Source: Ricordea florida (taxonomy: Eukaryota > Cnidaria > Anthozoa > Corallimorpharia > Ricordeidae). Taken from it: a DNA stretch of 64,000 nucleotides. The translations under genes and the position numbers were made by a program. Numbering within the stretch: the stretch's first letter is position 1; each line of letters begins with the position of its first letter. Positions 46,101 through 56,214 of this stretch are shown in pieces. Location of the stretch: NCBI GenBank assembly GCA_949710005.1, contig OX453273.1:37789038-37853037 (forward strand), in the 5' to 3' direction. The notes beneath the pieces are model-generated. The model was not told the origin of the DNA and searched no databases. It worked only from the letters and a program-made list of their open reading frames with translations.

Positions 46101-46381
46101 ATATTCAACACTGGTTGATACAGCACCAGATAAAGCCACAGAACTTTTCTTTGTCCTTACCAATCTGCTTGGGACTAGTTGATAGTACAGAGGATATACT
46201 TCTACACCATGCACTTCTCACTGGCAGATATATTATTTATTTATCGAGAATAAAGAATACCCTCCCGAACTTACAAGTATTTTCACAAACTTTGCTTAAG
46301 TATCAGGAAATTGAAAAATGTTATGCTTATAAGACAAACACTGTTAAGAAATACAATACAAAATGGAGTCTATTCCAATGA
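43112..46381 (+). CDS. LINE ORF2, endonuclease end plus reverse transcriptase
   Basis: A 1089-codon open frame. It begins in the endonuclease C-terminus (RRNKPEIHCRLDFFLIS, TDHSLITLSL). The RT follows: TPGTDGIPVEFYK, LIPKKDKSL, NWRPISLLNCDYKI, FIDFEKAFDTL (motif A), GVRQGCPLSPYLFILC and YADDTTLTLD at 44,729 (catalytic Asp pair). Near the end is a CCHC-type knuckle CTFCEQ..HLFWDC. This set is typical of the Tx1/L1 group. The start is a truncation point, so it has no natural initiation site. Confidence 0.9.
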   Translation: MIEMFKENMNLTDIWRDLHPDSQRFTWRRNKPEIHCRLDFFLISSSLSTDALEADILPGFKTDHSLITLSLGTKTNPRGPGFWKLNCHFLKDLEYINIIKETINVVSNDYKEDESVDAVLLWDVMKMQIRAASIKYAKQQKAKQNCTVKALETEILMLECKLENDLSEVEKREIRMKLEIKKQSLEQWIKYKTQGSIIRSRMRWYNEGEKNTKYFFELEKRHFNSKTIRNLKIDDNIILNTDEEILNEAKRFYQALYASNNGSFQNVSGEDLFFQKENHCTISDDERKLCEGLLTAAECLESLKTMESNKTPGTDGIPVEFYKVFWNDIKPFFLSAINASHAKGLLSISQRRGLLTLIPKKDKSLCYIKNWRPISLLNCDYKIAAKSIANRIKRTLPSVIDSDQTGFQKNRFIGENITLLNSILSYTDIEKIPGLLLFIDFEKAFDTLEWSFIEKTLKYYNFGDSLVHWIKLFYTDISSSIQNNGWSSDFFLLGRGVRQGCPLSPYLFILCAEILGAAVRRDKLIRGIQILDNECKISQYADDTTLTLDGTKSSIERSFWLLNIFAKLSGLKVNYEKTEALWIGSFKNRTDKLEINQNINWSSRKVKALGVWFSISKEEAVMLNYQEKKEKISKILGCWQLKRLTLLGKVTVIKSLAASQLVYIMSSLPSSQSHLKEIHQLLYSFLWDGRGDKIKRSVMLNEYKDGGLKMLDIQSFNQALKTKWVKKYLDDNNQAKWKLFFEYFIKQHDGKLLLTGNLKQADVAGLNIQDSFTNEVIEFWFNLIYEENPSHFANVPVWYNSLIRIENQPISYYDWSRAGVNQVKDLLDQKSEFLTYKDFKTRYKVNTTFLRYYGVVSALTKLKKSFQHQTTMNSEDQLTRSQKLLSSSNFCKEAYKLIVKGITSSPDKSQSKWIADCENYKNFIEWDKSYILPFYCTKETKLRNFQFKFLHRRIATNDYLYKIGISLTDICTFCEQKKESLIHLFWDCDFVQTFWQNIQHWLIQHQIKPQNFSLSLPICLGLVDSTEDILLHHALLTGRYIIYLSRIKNTLPNLQVFSQTLLKYQEIEKCYAYKTNTVKKYNTKWSLFQ

Positions 46382-46749
46382 ACTATGACTTCAATCCTTT
46401 TCATTTTTTTTTTTTTTTAGCAGTTCCCCTTTTACCATTCAAATTTCTTTCTAATTTTACTCTTATTTTTTCAATTCTTATAACTGGACTGGCGGCCTCC
46501 TGAGTAGGTTTAAAAGTTTTAGTAGTTTTTGTGTATTTTTAGTGTCCTTGTTCCTTTTCTTTTTTCTCTGTTGTTTCTTATTTGTGGAAATACTGGCTTT
46601 TTTTTTTACTTTTTCTGTGAGTTCTTCGGTCTATTGCTGTAGTATAGTAGTTTTTATATGATTTTTCACTTAGCCTTCAATCTGTTGTGTTCTTTTGTTT
46701 TTTCATGTTTTAAACTATTGTAACCGTTTGTAAATAACCATAATAAAGG

Positions 46750-46795
<46 letters not shown>
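46382..46795 (+). other. LINE 3' UTR and poly(A)
   Basis: T-rich untranslated sequence with AATAAAGG at about 46,741 followed by about 45 A. Contains no frame. Confidence 0.85.
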
Positions 46796-46797
<2 letters not shown>

Positions 46798-46808
46798 TGC
46801 GTGAATAG
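46796..46808 (+). repeat. right target-site duplication of the LINE
   Basis: GATGCGTGAATAG repeats the sequence before the element (43,099-43,111) and then continues the giant gene with AGTTGGCC. Confidence 0.9.
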
Positions 46809-49003
46809 AGTTGGCCTTCAAGCCGTGTCTCTCTCAAATGGCGTTGTATACGATAATACGCCTCCAAGACCGGTGTACGTCAGGGATTATGGTGATTATT
46901 ATGGGTCCAAAATTAACTTAACCGTAGCCTTTAAATTTGTTGATGCAGAAAGTGGCATTCAAGAATATCAATTGATATTGTGGGGAGAAGATGACTTTGG
47001 CAATCCCCTTGACAGTCAGGGTCCTTTTTCATTTGGCAGGAATGTTACAAAAGCAACTTTACAGCTGAAACAAGAACTTATCAGTGGAAGAAAGTATTAT
47101 GTAAATGTTACAGCCATCAACGGAGTTGGCTTAAAAAGATCAGTTGAATCGGATGGTTTTGTTGTTGATACTACTCCTCCGATATGCTCTTCGGTCTGGG
47201 ATGGTAAATACACTCAAGATCGAGACGTGGAGTATGCTCCAAGCCAAAGCAAACGTATAATTTCTTGGATTTGCCATGACAAGGAATCGCCTATTTTTAT
47301 GTATCGTTTTGCAGTTAAAAGCATTAAAACAGGGCACTATGTTCTTCCTTTCCATGTCTTGAAGTCTGCTGTAAACACATCAGGTTTTGCAATCATAACC
47401 GGAGGGGGACGTCACACGCCAAAATACAAGGAAGGAAGTGCATATGCTATAGGGATCGAGATCACCAATGCTGTGGGTTTGATAACCGTCAACTGGACGA
47501 ATGGAGTTGTGATTGACAACACACCACCTGTGGTCACTAATGTAAAGCTGAGATTTGACCCACAAACCGATTCTCTCGCCGCTGAATGGTTTGTAAGAGA
47601 TAACGAGAGTGGTTTAAGGTCCGTAGCTTGGGGAATTGGGACATCGCCTCAGGTGAATGATATCAAGAACTTTACGAACGTAATAATATCTTTAACAAGT
47701 ACATTGATCAGAAATGTCACACTGGAGCTTGGAAGAACGTATTTCTTCTTTTTATTTGCCATGAATAACGCTGGATTATCAGCCAAAACGGCTTCTGCTG
47801 GTGTTGTCATCGATCGAACACCGCCAAGTCATGGCATTGTGGCATCCCACTTTGTCTTTCCAAAGAACTACGACCGTAACAGGAATGATATACCTGGATC
47901 TTCGTTCGTCGTGACGTGGACAGGTTTTACAGATCCTGAAAGTGGCATTAAGGAGATGAGTTGGGCCGTGGGTACTGAAGAACAGGCTGTCAAAGAGCTG
48001 GTTGATAATTTTTACACGGAGATCGTTGCTGAAGACTCCGTTGGTGGTGTCCTCATTGAGAATCAGACACTGGTTGGGAATGAGACGTATTATGTGTGTA
48101 TACGAGCCACGAATGGTGCAGGACTTGACACTACAGATTGTTCACCTGGGATGTTAGTGGTACTAGGAAAGTTCTCACCTGGTGTTGTCAGTGACGGACC
48201 AGTTGCATCAGGTGGTGATATTGACTTCCAGCTTGATGATCGAGCTATCTGGACATACTGGGATGGCTTCAAAGACCCCGTATTTGGGATCTCAAGATAT
48301 TATTGGTGCATCAGAGACCAACCTCCGGATCCCTCAACCTTAAGTAGCTGCAAATGGCCATTTAGAGAAGTTTATCTCATGAAAACATCAGGTCATCGTT
48401 TCCATAACTTAACACTGTCCCACGGAAAGAAGTACTATGTGACAGTTAATGCACAAAATACACGTGGAGAAAATGTAAGTTCCTCTTCAGATGGTGTTGT
48501 AATTGATCGGACTCCTCCAGTGGGAGAAGCGGTAAAGATCTCACCGTCCGATGGAAATGAAGTCTTATTCGTTACTTCGCCATCGGCTCCTGTGGTCACA
48601 TGGACAATGGAAGACCCTGAAAGTGGAATAAGTCACTTTTTGGTTGGAATTGGCAGTTATCCTTTTCAAGACGATCTGTTGAGCTTCTACCGCGTAGACA
48701 GCCTCAGCCACTCATTAGACTTAGACTTAGCAAACTTTACGGTGCATGAGGGTTTGAACTTTTACGTTACCGTAACTGGCATCAATATGTTAGAGTTGGA
48801 GATCACAATCACGTCACCACAGGTTGTGGTGGATTGGACACCACCAGAGGTAGGTAACGTTGTGGATGGTAACACCACCTCTCGTGCACTTATTGATGTC
48901 GACTATCAGAGTGTCACCGGAGTGCTGTCTGCCCAATGGAGTGGATTTCAGGATCCTGAAAGTGATGTTATAGAATACAATTGGTGTATTGGAACATCTC
49001 AAG
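46809..49003 (+). CDS. giant LLTP/FN3 protein, main exon, part after the LINE
   Basis: This is the rest of the exon begun at 33,235; without the LINE the two parts form one exon of 12,072 bases. Donor CAAG|GTAAAC at 49,003, phase 1. It holds about seven FN3-like repeats (linkers VVDTTPP, VIDNTPP, VIDRTPP, VVDWTPP). Core motifs ESGIQEY, ESGLRS, DPESGIKEMSWAVGT and DPESDVIEYNWCIGT are visible. Confidence 0.88.
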
Positions 49004-49344
49004 GTAAACCACTGCTTTTTTGCGGTATAGAAGATATAAGAAATGTTGTGTAGTTAGATGCAGCTCTTTTAAAAAACGTTTTTTAAAATTATTTTACATT
49101 GATTATTTGCTATCCTTTCTTTAAATCTGATTTCTTATTTTTGACTGCATGCTCTATCTACTATCCAATAGCCATTATTTACTGAGGTAAACGTATTAAC
49201 CAAAGGTCGTTTGTGTTATGGAATGAATATCTTAAACCGTGCCAATAATAATTCATATTAGTGAGAGGTTAGTAAGTGCCAAAACTCCATGACGGTAACT
49301 TGTATTCTGCGTCTTTTTTCAGTGTTTCTTAATTTTTTTTGTAG

Positions 49345-50879
49345 GGCTCTGTGATGTACGAATCATGACATTCGCTGATTTGCAAACAAACGTACACCAT
49401 CACATGAACCTCAAAGAGGGGCAGCGGTATTTCTTCACAGTCGAGGCAACAAACGGTGCCGGTCTGAAAGAGCAAGCCTACTCTGATGGTCTTACTATTG
49501 ACACCAGTCCTCCTTTTATCGGAAAGATATTTTACAGCTTACAAACTGAGGAGGCCGGTGACCAAGGCAGTGCAAGCAGGTCTTCTGAGAGCCTCTGTCG
49601 TGGCGCTGGGGATGAAGTCTGTGATCTGGAGACAAGCGATGCACGGCAATTGTCATTTACGTGGGAGACGCCCCTCGATGAAGAAAGTGGGGTTCGTTCC
49701 GTACTTTGGTGCGCGGGAAAGAAGAATGATTCGTGTGATATAGTGCCGTGGACATCAGTAAATCCAGGAGACCCCTCGGTCAGCCACAATCTGATAACGC
49801 CGCTAGCCTCTGGCACTGTTGTAATTGTAAAGGTAAAGGTGATAAACGGTGCAGGGTTGGCATCAACAGCTGTGTCTAAACCTCTTATGATAGATAGTAC
49901 CCCGCCCTCGGTTGGCGTTGTTGTTGTTGGCAACGCAGCGGAAATCACCTACCTCAAAAAGGGAGAGTCCCTAAAAGCAACCTGGAGTGGTTTTGCTGAT
50001 CGAGAGAGTGGCTTAAATCACTTTGAGTGGGCTGTTTGTAAGGCCATTTCAAGTTTTGATTGCGTCACGCCTTATGTCAAAGTTGGACTTAGCAGCGCAG
50101 TGGCGAAATCTGGTCTTGATATCACACCGGGATTATCATACGTTGTTGTTATAAAGGCCTATAATAAGGTGGGATTGTTCAGTGAGGTCGTTTCCAATCA
50201 GTTTATACTGGATGAATCAGCCCCAAGGGCTGGAACGGTTTATGACGGACTAGAGGAAAAAAAGGACATTGATTTTCAGAGCTCTACAAATGTAATATGG
50301 GCAAACTGGTCACCATTCGCGGACTCCAATGGGAGAATTTCCAATTACGAAATATGCGCGGGAACGCAACCCGAGGCCTGTGACGTTCATGACTTTGTCA
50401 GTCTTGGTTTGGTTGTACAGGGCTCGATTTCAGGGTTGAACTTAACTCACAATGTAAGATATTTTGTTTCTTTGAGAGCAACGAATGTTGCCGGCTCCAG
50501 TGTTGTCGAATCGTCCAATGGTGTCCGAGTTGATGGTACGGCTCCGGTAGGAGGAAAAGTCAGAGACGGACAGACACTGTTAGATCTTAACTACCAATCA
50601 GATGATACGTACATTTACGCTAACTGGGATGCGTTTGAGGACCCGGAGTCAGACGTCATCAGATACACGTGGTGCGCTGGAACTGGGAAGGGGATTTGTG
50701 ACATAATTGATGAAAGCAATGTCGGCGATCTCACAAGTGTGGGTCAACAGATTTATCCACCTTTGGCAACAGGAATGACGGTATTCGTAGCAGTGAGTGC
50801 TTTCAACAGTGCTGGCGCTGTGACTAGGATATCGTCTGACGGAATACAGGTGGATAACACAGCTCCTGTTATTTCTAGG
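49345..50879 (+). CDS. giant LLTP/FN3 protein, exon 3 (FN3-like repeats)
   Basis: Acceptor TTTTTTTTGTAG before 49,345, donor CTAGG|GTAAGT after 50,879. Starts in phase 1, ends in phase 0. About five repeats. Several repeats carry a CxGTxxGxCDI pattern (WCAGTGKGICDIID), suggesting a disulfide. The join to the previous exon restores GTSQG-LCDVRIMTF. Linkers TIDTSPP, MIDSTPP, ILDESAP, RVDGTAP, QVDNTAP. Confidence 0.85.
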
Positions 50880-51629
50880 GTAAGTAATGACGCAAACTTC
50901 CTAATTTTAGTTGATAATAATCACTTTCGATATCGAAACTCTAGTAACCAAGTTCAGTAAATCACTCAGTTAATTTTGCGAGTATGTCGGTTAAGTCCTT
51001 GGCACTGCAGCTTTTTTTTTAAGTGTATAGAGTTTATTTTCAAAGATACTAATAAACCGAGAGCGGTCATTAATCGTGAAGCCTTGAGGAGGTCCTTGAT
51101 GAACAGTTCGCATGGTCATGTTCTTACGTTACTTTTTGGTTCATGCTTAGTCGAATTAAAGACACTTTCATCACCGTTTCTAAGTTTGATCAAGTGAACT
51201 TGAGTATAACAACATGAGGAAATAGTCAAATAAACTTGACACATTATCGTCATATCATCGTTAATTTTAATCTTCTGAAAATTTCAAAAGATTGAAATCG
51301 ATAGAAATCTATAACCCCTGAGAAATAAATTCGTCAACTCCCTTACTAACTCATGATTCGAGTATATCTGAAATATATCATTCGTTTGCACTGGGGTTAC
51401 GAAAGTATTAGCAGATTTGACACTTACATTATTAACGCAAGGTTTAATATTTGCAATGAGGCTTGAGAAAAGAGCAGGCTGGAACGTGATTCAAACACGC
51501 GACCTCAAAAAGACCGGTGCGATGCTCTACCGGCTCATTTACTCTGGTAACAGGCCAATACTGGGTTCATATATGCTGGTGTGAGTAATGATGTCAGCGG
51601 TTACACTATCTACGAGTTCATTATTGCAG
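50880..51629 (+). other. intron 3
   Basis: 750 bases, GTAAGT...TTATTGCAG. Contains a tRNA-like relic at 51,481-51,545 and nothing else recognised. Confidence 0.7.
51481..51545 (-). ncRNA. tRNA-derived SINE-like relic
   Basis: On the minus strand AGCCGGTAGAGCATCGCACC resembles a tRNA D-arm (box A) and GTGTTTGAATCACG a weak T-arm (box B). Acceptor arm not clear. Best read as an old tRNA-derived SINE fragment within intron 3. Confidence 0.4.
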
Positions 51630-52272
51630 GTTCTTGATCTACAACTGGGCTCGTCTTTTTTTGATGAAGACTACCTAACATCAAAAGATGCTTACTGTGC
51701 CGGTTGGGATGCAGTAGATCCTGAAAGTGGCGTCGAAACAACCGAGATTTCTGTCTGCTCGGCGATGAACACTAACGACTGCTTGGTGCGCAATCTTAAT
51801 GGCGGTGATAACAAAATAATTTGTATTTCAAATCTGGATTTCGTAGAAGGGATCAAGTATGCTACCACTATTCGAAGCATGAACAAAGTAGGAAAGACCA
51901 GTATATTGACTTCTGATGGTTTTGTTGTTGATTCTACCCCTCCTTTTATTGGAGAGATAGATCATGTTGAAAATCCAACACTGTCCGTTGAAGACGCCGT
52001 GCAGACGTTTTCGCATTCGCAAGTATCTGTACGATTGGTTGGTTTCTGGGATCGAGAAAGTCTTATCAGAAGATACTACATTTGTGTTGGCACCCAACCC
52101 GGCCTGTTTGACATCTTGAATTTCACAGATGTTGGAAACTCAACAAACTACACTTCACAAGATTTGTCACTTATTCAAGACGAGACTTATTTTGTTTCGG
52201 TCAAGGCGGAAAACCACGCTGGTCTGATAAGTGAGGTGATAGCTTCTGACGGAGTTGTCGTTGACAAGACAG
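51630..52272 (+). CDS. giant LLTP/FN3 protein, exon 4 (FN3-like repeats)
   Basis: Acceptor ATTATTGCAG, phase 0 start; donor AGACAG|GTACGT, phase 1 end. Two repeats with AGWDAVDPESGVETTEIS and DRESLIRRYYICVGTQPG cores, and linkers VVDSTPP and VVDKTG. Confidence 0.85.
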
Positions 52273-53417
52273 GTACGTATAAACTTTCTATTCGGCGTTA
52301 TGGAGACCAGCCAGGTTCACGCGCTGTAATTTGCACGAGCCGATTTTGATTTGAACCTGAACCTTCACAAATAAGTAAAAACGCACTTAAAGCTTGTCGA
52401 TTCAGACGTCCAATTTGTTAGGCTTCGGACGACCATTCCTGATGCAGAGTGTCTTATTAGATGTTTTGGTGTGTAGTTTACGAGTTGTGCCCAAAATACA
52501 AAGAACGAGTTAAAATACTCAGCGATACTACGCACCGAAACATCTAATAACAGATTTATTATCCAAAATATTTTTTTAAAAATATTAGCTGTTGCTAGGG
52601 ACGTGTGGCACTTTTTGCGTGACGCGCGCTGAGAAATGAAACATTAAACAAAAAAACATCTTGTCAATCAACGTCTGCGAACAAACATCTTGTCAATCAA
52701 GCTGCATTCTATGCAAACGTTGTTTCAAAAACATATACCACGTTTTAAAGAACTGCAAGTAGGAAAATGCTAAGTTTTAAATGAAAAATTACAATAACGG
52801 GAGCATTTTACAAGGGCAACTGGAAGCAAAATGAGGGAAAATAGGCGGATTTGTCTAAACTACGCAAACACCCGATAAAGACCGAACGTTTCGTTAGTAC
52901 AAGAATTATGGATTTCTTCAATGAAAACGTACAGTTATTGCTCGAAATGGACAAGCCCTGACTGAAGAATATTGCCGACACTAAACTTCTTGAGGAAAGA
53001 ATAACAACATCCTGCGCTGCCGTAAACTCAGTATATCTACACCGGTCACGCTCTATTTTCATTGCCGTATATGATTAATTATATAATAATCTTATAGATT
53101 TCTAATAGATATACCTATGAAGGACCTCGGACCATGATAACTATAAAAGACAATGAAAGATTATATCATGTTGACAATGGAAGGCCGTTATGAGTAATAG
53201 ATGACCACCTATTGGTATATCTATGATATTTTTCACGTTTGAAACCAGTGATGTAGAAATCCTGAACGAACGCGTAGTAAACTAGGCCTTTTGAGTTACC
53301 AAGTATCGATGACATGAGAACTGGAAGGAAGAGTTTCCACACGTTGCCTTTTATGTTATATAGTAGCTTCATTATGTTGATTAAAATTATTTTATTAAGT
53401 CTCTGTCTGTTTAACAG
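52273..53417 (+). other. intron 4
   Basis: 1145 bases. Includes an imperfect inverted repeat around 52,450-52,550 (TATTAGATGTTT versus AAACATCTAATA) and a short direct repeat of AACATCTTGTCAATCAA at about 52,655 and 52,683. Otherwise nothing recognised. Confidence 0.6.
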
Positions 53418-53957
53418 GGCCAGTTAACGACGGTCAGATATTGGATGGTAACAAAGCAGGCCAAGATATCGATTTCCAACAAAGCAGAACTGATATAACT
53501 GCTCACTGGGGTGCCTTCCTAGATCTTGAAAGCGACATTTTACTACTCCTGTGGTGCGCAGGCACGTTTCCCGGATCATGTGGTCTCGTTAAAGAGACAA
53601 AAATCAGTCCTGATACCACCTCCGTTCACAAAGTGCTTAAGACACCCATAAAGAACGGTCACCGGTACTACGTCACGGTAAAAGCAACAAACGGTGCTGG
53701 AGTGGTGGCTTCACTAACATCAGATGGTGTAACAGTTGACGACACTGGACCAATCCCTGGCTCTGTCACTAGTGGTAGCAGTTCTAAAGTTCACTTTATA
53801 AATGGTGACGATGATATTAGTGTACGCTGGTTCGACTTCAGAGACTTTGAATCTGGTATCGATTATTTTGAGGTCGCCCTTTGTGATGTTAGAAACTCAT
53901 CGTTCTGTCCCCAACCCTTTGCAAATGTGGGACAGGCAACAAATGTCACCATAACAG
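53418..53957 (+). CDS. giant LLTP/FN3 protein, exon 5 (FN3-like repeats)
   Basis: Acceptor GTTTAACAG, donor ATAACAG|GTATTA. Starts and ends in phase 1. Join gives VVDKTGPVNDG. Repeats with LDLESDILLLLWCAGTFPG and DFESGIDYFEVALCDV cores, and linker TVDDTGP. The frame stays open past the donor for a short stretch, which is intronic. Confidence 0.85.
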
Positions 53958-54234
53958 GTATTACCAACCTTAGTGTAATGAAGTCAACTTCTGTGATGGA
54001 AAAGACCTGTAAGCGAATGAAAGGAAATTCCGTTTTATGATAGAATGTCTTGACATGAAACGATTTTTGGAGCACTTAACACCCTCATTTGCTCAAGTAT
54101 GTTTATTGCTTTTCCTCTCGGCATATAGTACAGCATTTAATTATATTTCACGCCCAGAATCCCTCCCATGAAATGAGATGTTATATAAAATTGTTTATCG
54201 AAGAAATGTTACGATTACTGTATTATCTTTGCAG

Positions 54235-54424
54235 GTTTGGATCTGGAGAATGGAGCACAATATGTTTTTACCGTCAGAGCAGTTAACTTCGCTGGTCTTC
54301 AAGTCGAAGCCGTATCCCCAGTATTCACTGTAGACTTTACGCCCCCAACACCGACAAAAGGAATGATTGGCACTGGACAGAAAGAGCTGAAATACCACAC
54401 AGATATGTTCCACATGAATATCAG
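54235..54424 (+). CDS. giant LLTP/FN3 protein, exon 6
   Basis: Acceptor TTATCTTTGCAG, donor ATATCAG|GTAAAC. Starts in phase 1, ends in phase 2. Closes a repeat (YVFTVRAVNFAGLQVEAVSP, linker TVDFTPP) and starts the next. A small 190-base exon. Confidence 0.8.
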
Positions 54425-54764
54425 GTAAACTCTTACGTTCCTAATAATATACATGAAAAAATGACTCGATTTTGGTAGGCTGAGAGCAGCGCAGTTCAAT
54501 TGTAACACCAGTGAAAAAGTGTAACACCAGTGCAAATTGCACATCGAAATTCTGGATTATGACTGGCTGAAACACAGTAGGTAATAATCTAAGCCAATGA
54601 AATCACGTAAAATGATGAAAAAAATTTTTCTGCGGAAACTTTGAAAAACGTTTTCACGAGTGAGGGAAAATTTGGCTACATTAAATCAAAAAACATTTAC
54701 ACTGGCCAATACTACTTTTTATATGCTTTTATATTATAAAATAAGTATGTGTAATCGCATGGGC

Positions 54765-54769
54765 CCGAG

Positions 54770-54811
<42 letters not shown>

Positions 54812-54850
54812 CAAAATTGCCCGAGTCGCGAAGCGACGAGGGCAATTTTG

Positions 54851-54890
<40 letters not shown>

Positions 54891-54899
54891 TCCGAGGGC
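54765..54899. mobile_element. foldback (MITE-like) element
   Basis: GGGCAATTAAGGATTAATTTC and its inverted copy at the far end, with inner arms up to a 17-base loop (GAGTCGCGAAGCGACGA), form one long near-perfect hairpin. Related CCCTCGTGATTA text recurs around 55,790-55,830. Confidence 0.8.
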
Positions 54900-54905
54900 A
54901 CTTGC

Positions 54906-54937
<32 letters not shown>

Positions 54938-55149
54938 TTTTTGGGGAATTGCATTCTCGCACGATGTCCGCGCGATGAAGCCCTCTCAATGCCGCCACAA
55001 ATGTCAAAACAAGCGTAACTGACCAATAGATTCAATGAACATTTTATTCTCAAAATACAGTTAACAACGTTACACGGTTTCATTCAGTTATATTGCAATC
55101 AACAGTAAACAGCAAAAAGGCTCAAAATGTATTTTTGTGAACATTGCAC

Positions 55150-55620
55150 CTTAATAGGAGTCAGATTCTGGGAGAAAAATTCTTTTGTAACCTCGCTTGC
55201 TCTGGCTGAGACTTGCGTGGGAAGAATGATTTCCAGCTATGTTGAGAGTGACACTGCAATGGCTGAAATTGTAGATTTGACTCGAAGCTGAGTCGGGCTG
55301 TGTTTGCACTGAGGACAGTGGTTGAAGTACTTGTCTTGTCGTGGCAGTATTTGTGAGATTGTCGATGATGTTCGGAACTGTGACCAGTAATGTTTTTAAT
55401 CTTGCATTTCGGAATGCCGGAGCTCTTCAATTTCTTGACAACCGTTTTCTGGCGCTGTGGTTAGTAAGCTTCTTGTCTGGGCAGGTAACTTTCAGAGGTG
55501 AGTTTTCAGCTCTGCGAAAACTTGGGCGAGCGCTTCGTTCAGCTGTGACACTTTGTAGCTCTCAATTTCCTCCTTTTTCCCCCTTGTTACAGCCCATTGT
55601 TTGAAAACGCCGGTCCAAAG
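55150..55620 (-). pseudogene. possible mobile-element protein fragment
   Basis: Minus-strand frames are Ser/Gln/His-rich (SQPEQARLQKNFSPRI, then SHCSVTLN-type text). They remind of the C-terminal tails of zinc-finger/tyrosine-recombinase-like repeated proteins in cnidarians. No catalytic part is present. Very tentative. Confidence 0.2.
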
Positions 55621-55885
55621 ACAGTACTTAGTTTAGTGTTTTTGTTCTCGCTACTGTGCTTTAGTCCCTCAATTAAGGTTCCGTCGGCTTCCACGAAGCG
55701 GGAAGCCATTGTTGCAAAAAAAATTCATCAGCAATAACGCTTCGTTGCCAAGCAACTTATGACCAATCAGCAGCAAGTAATCATGCCCTCTTGATTACCT
55801 AAGGTGCCCTCGTGATTAAGAAAAAATGCCCTCTGTCTAAGCCAATCAGCGTTCAGTAATTTTGCCCTGCATGTGATAAGGTAAG

Positions 55886-56041
55886 TAATCATACGGTTTT
55901 TCTCGTTCAATTTGGAATTAATTTGCACTTGTGAGTTTTTCAAAAAGCTGCCACTCGTCGAAGCGGCAAGTGCAGTTTCAGAATTTTGAAATCCTCACTC
56001 ATGCAAATTAATTCTAAATTGAACTCAAAACCGTATGATTA
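55886..56041. mobile_element. foldback (MITE-like) element
   Basis: TAATCATACGGTTTT at the left and AAAACCGTATGATTA at the right, plus inner arms (TTAGAATTAATTTGC-type), fold the stretch. Same family style as the element at 54,765 but different sequence. Confidence 0.8.
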
Positions 56042-56214
56042 TTATTACTAATTTTGTTTCCGAAAATGCAGACGCTAAGGTTATCACAGCAGAAAAAATG
56101 TTCTTGAGATGTGTACTTTTCTTGTGTAATCCAATCTTCTTACAAGTTAACGCCTTAATGCGTGTCTTACGATGGTGTTAATAGTGTTGGTTCATTTTAC
56201 TTCCTATTTCTTAG

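Larger units (their letters stand above)
43112..46795 (+). mobile_element. young Tx1/L1-like LINE, 5'-truncated, inside a coding exon
   Basis: The element starts within the endonuclease (5' truncation), keeps one open RT frame, has a T-rich 3' UTR and ends with AATAAA and about 45 A. It is bounded by a 13-15-base target duplication. It sits in the middle of a codon (AG|A) of the giant gene. Cutting it out with one duplication restores RCVNRVGLQA and the repeat pattern. Intact duplication, long poly(A) and open frame all point to a recent insertion. Confidence 0.95.
54425..56214 (+). other. intron 6 with foldback elements
   Basis: 1790 bases, GTAAAC...TTTCTTAG. Holds two foldback elements and a possible minus-strand relic. 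Confidence 0.6.

Noticed and set aside
43112..46381. LINE frame as part of the giant protein
   Set aside because: It has its own target duplications and poly(A). It is an insertion, and the gene frame meets a stop three bases after the join.
55341..55604. Open frame of 87 codons within intron 6
   Set aside because: No domain; it lies between two foldback elements and opposite to a weak minus-strand relic.
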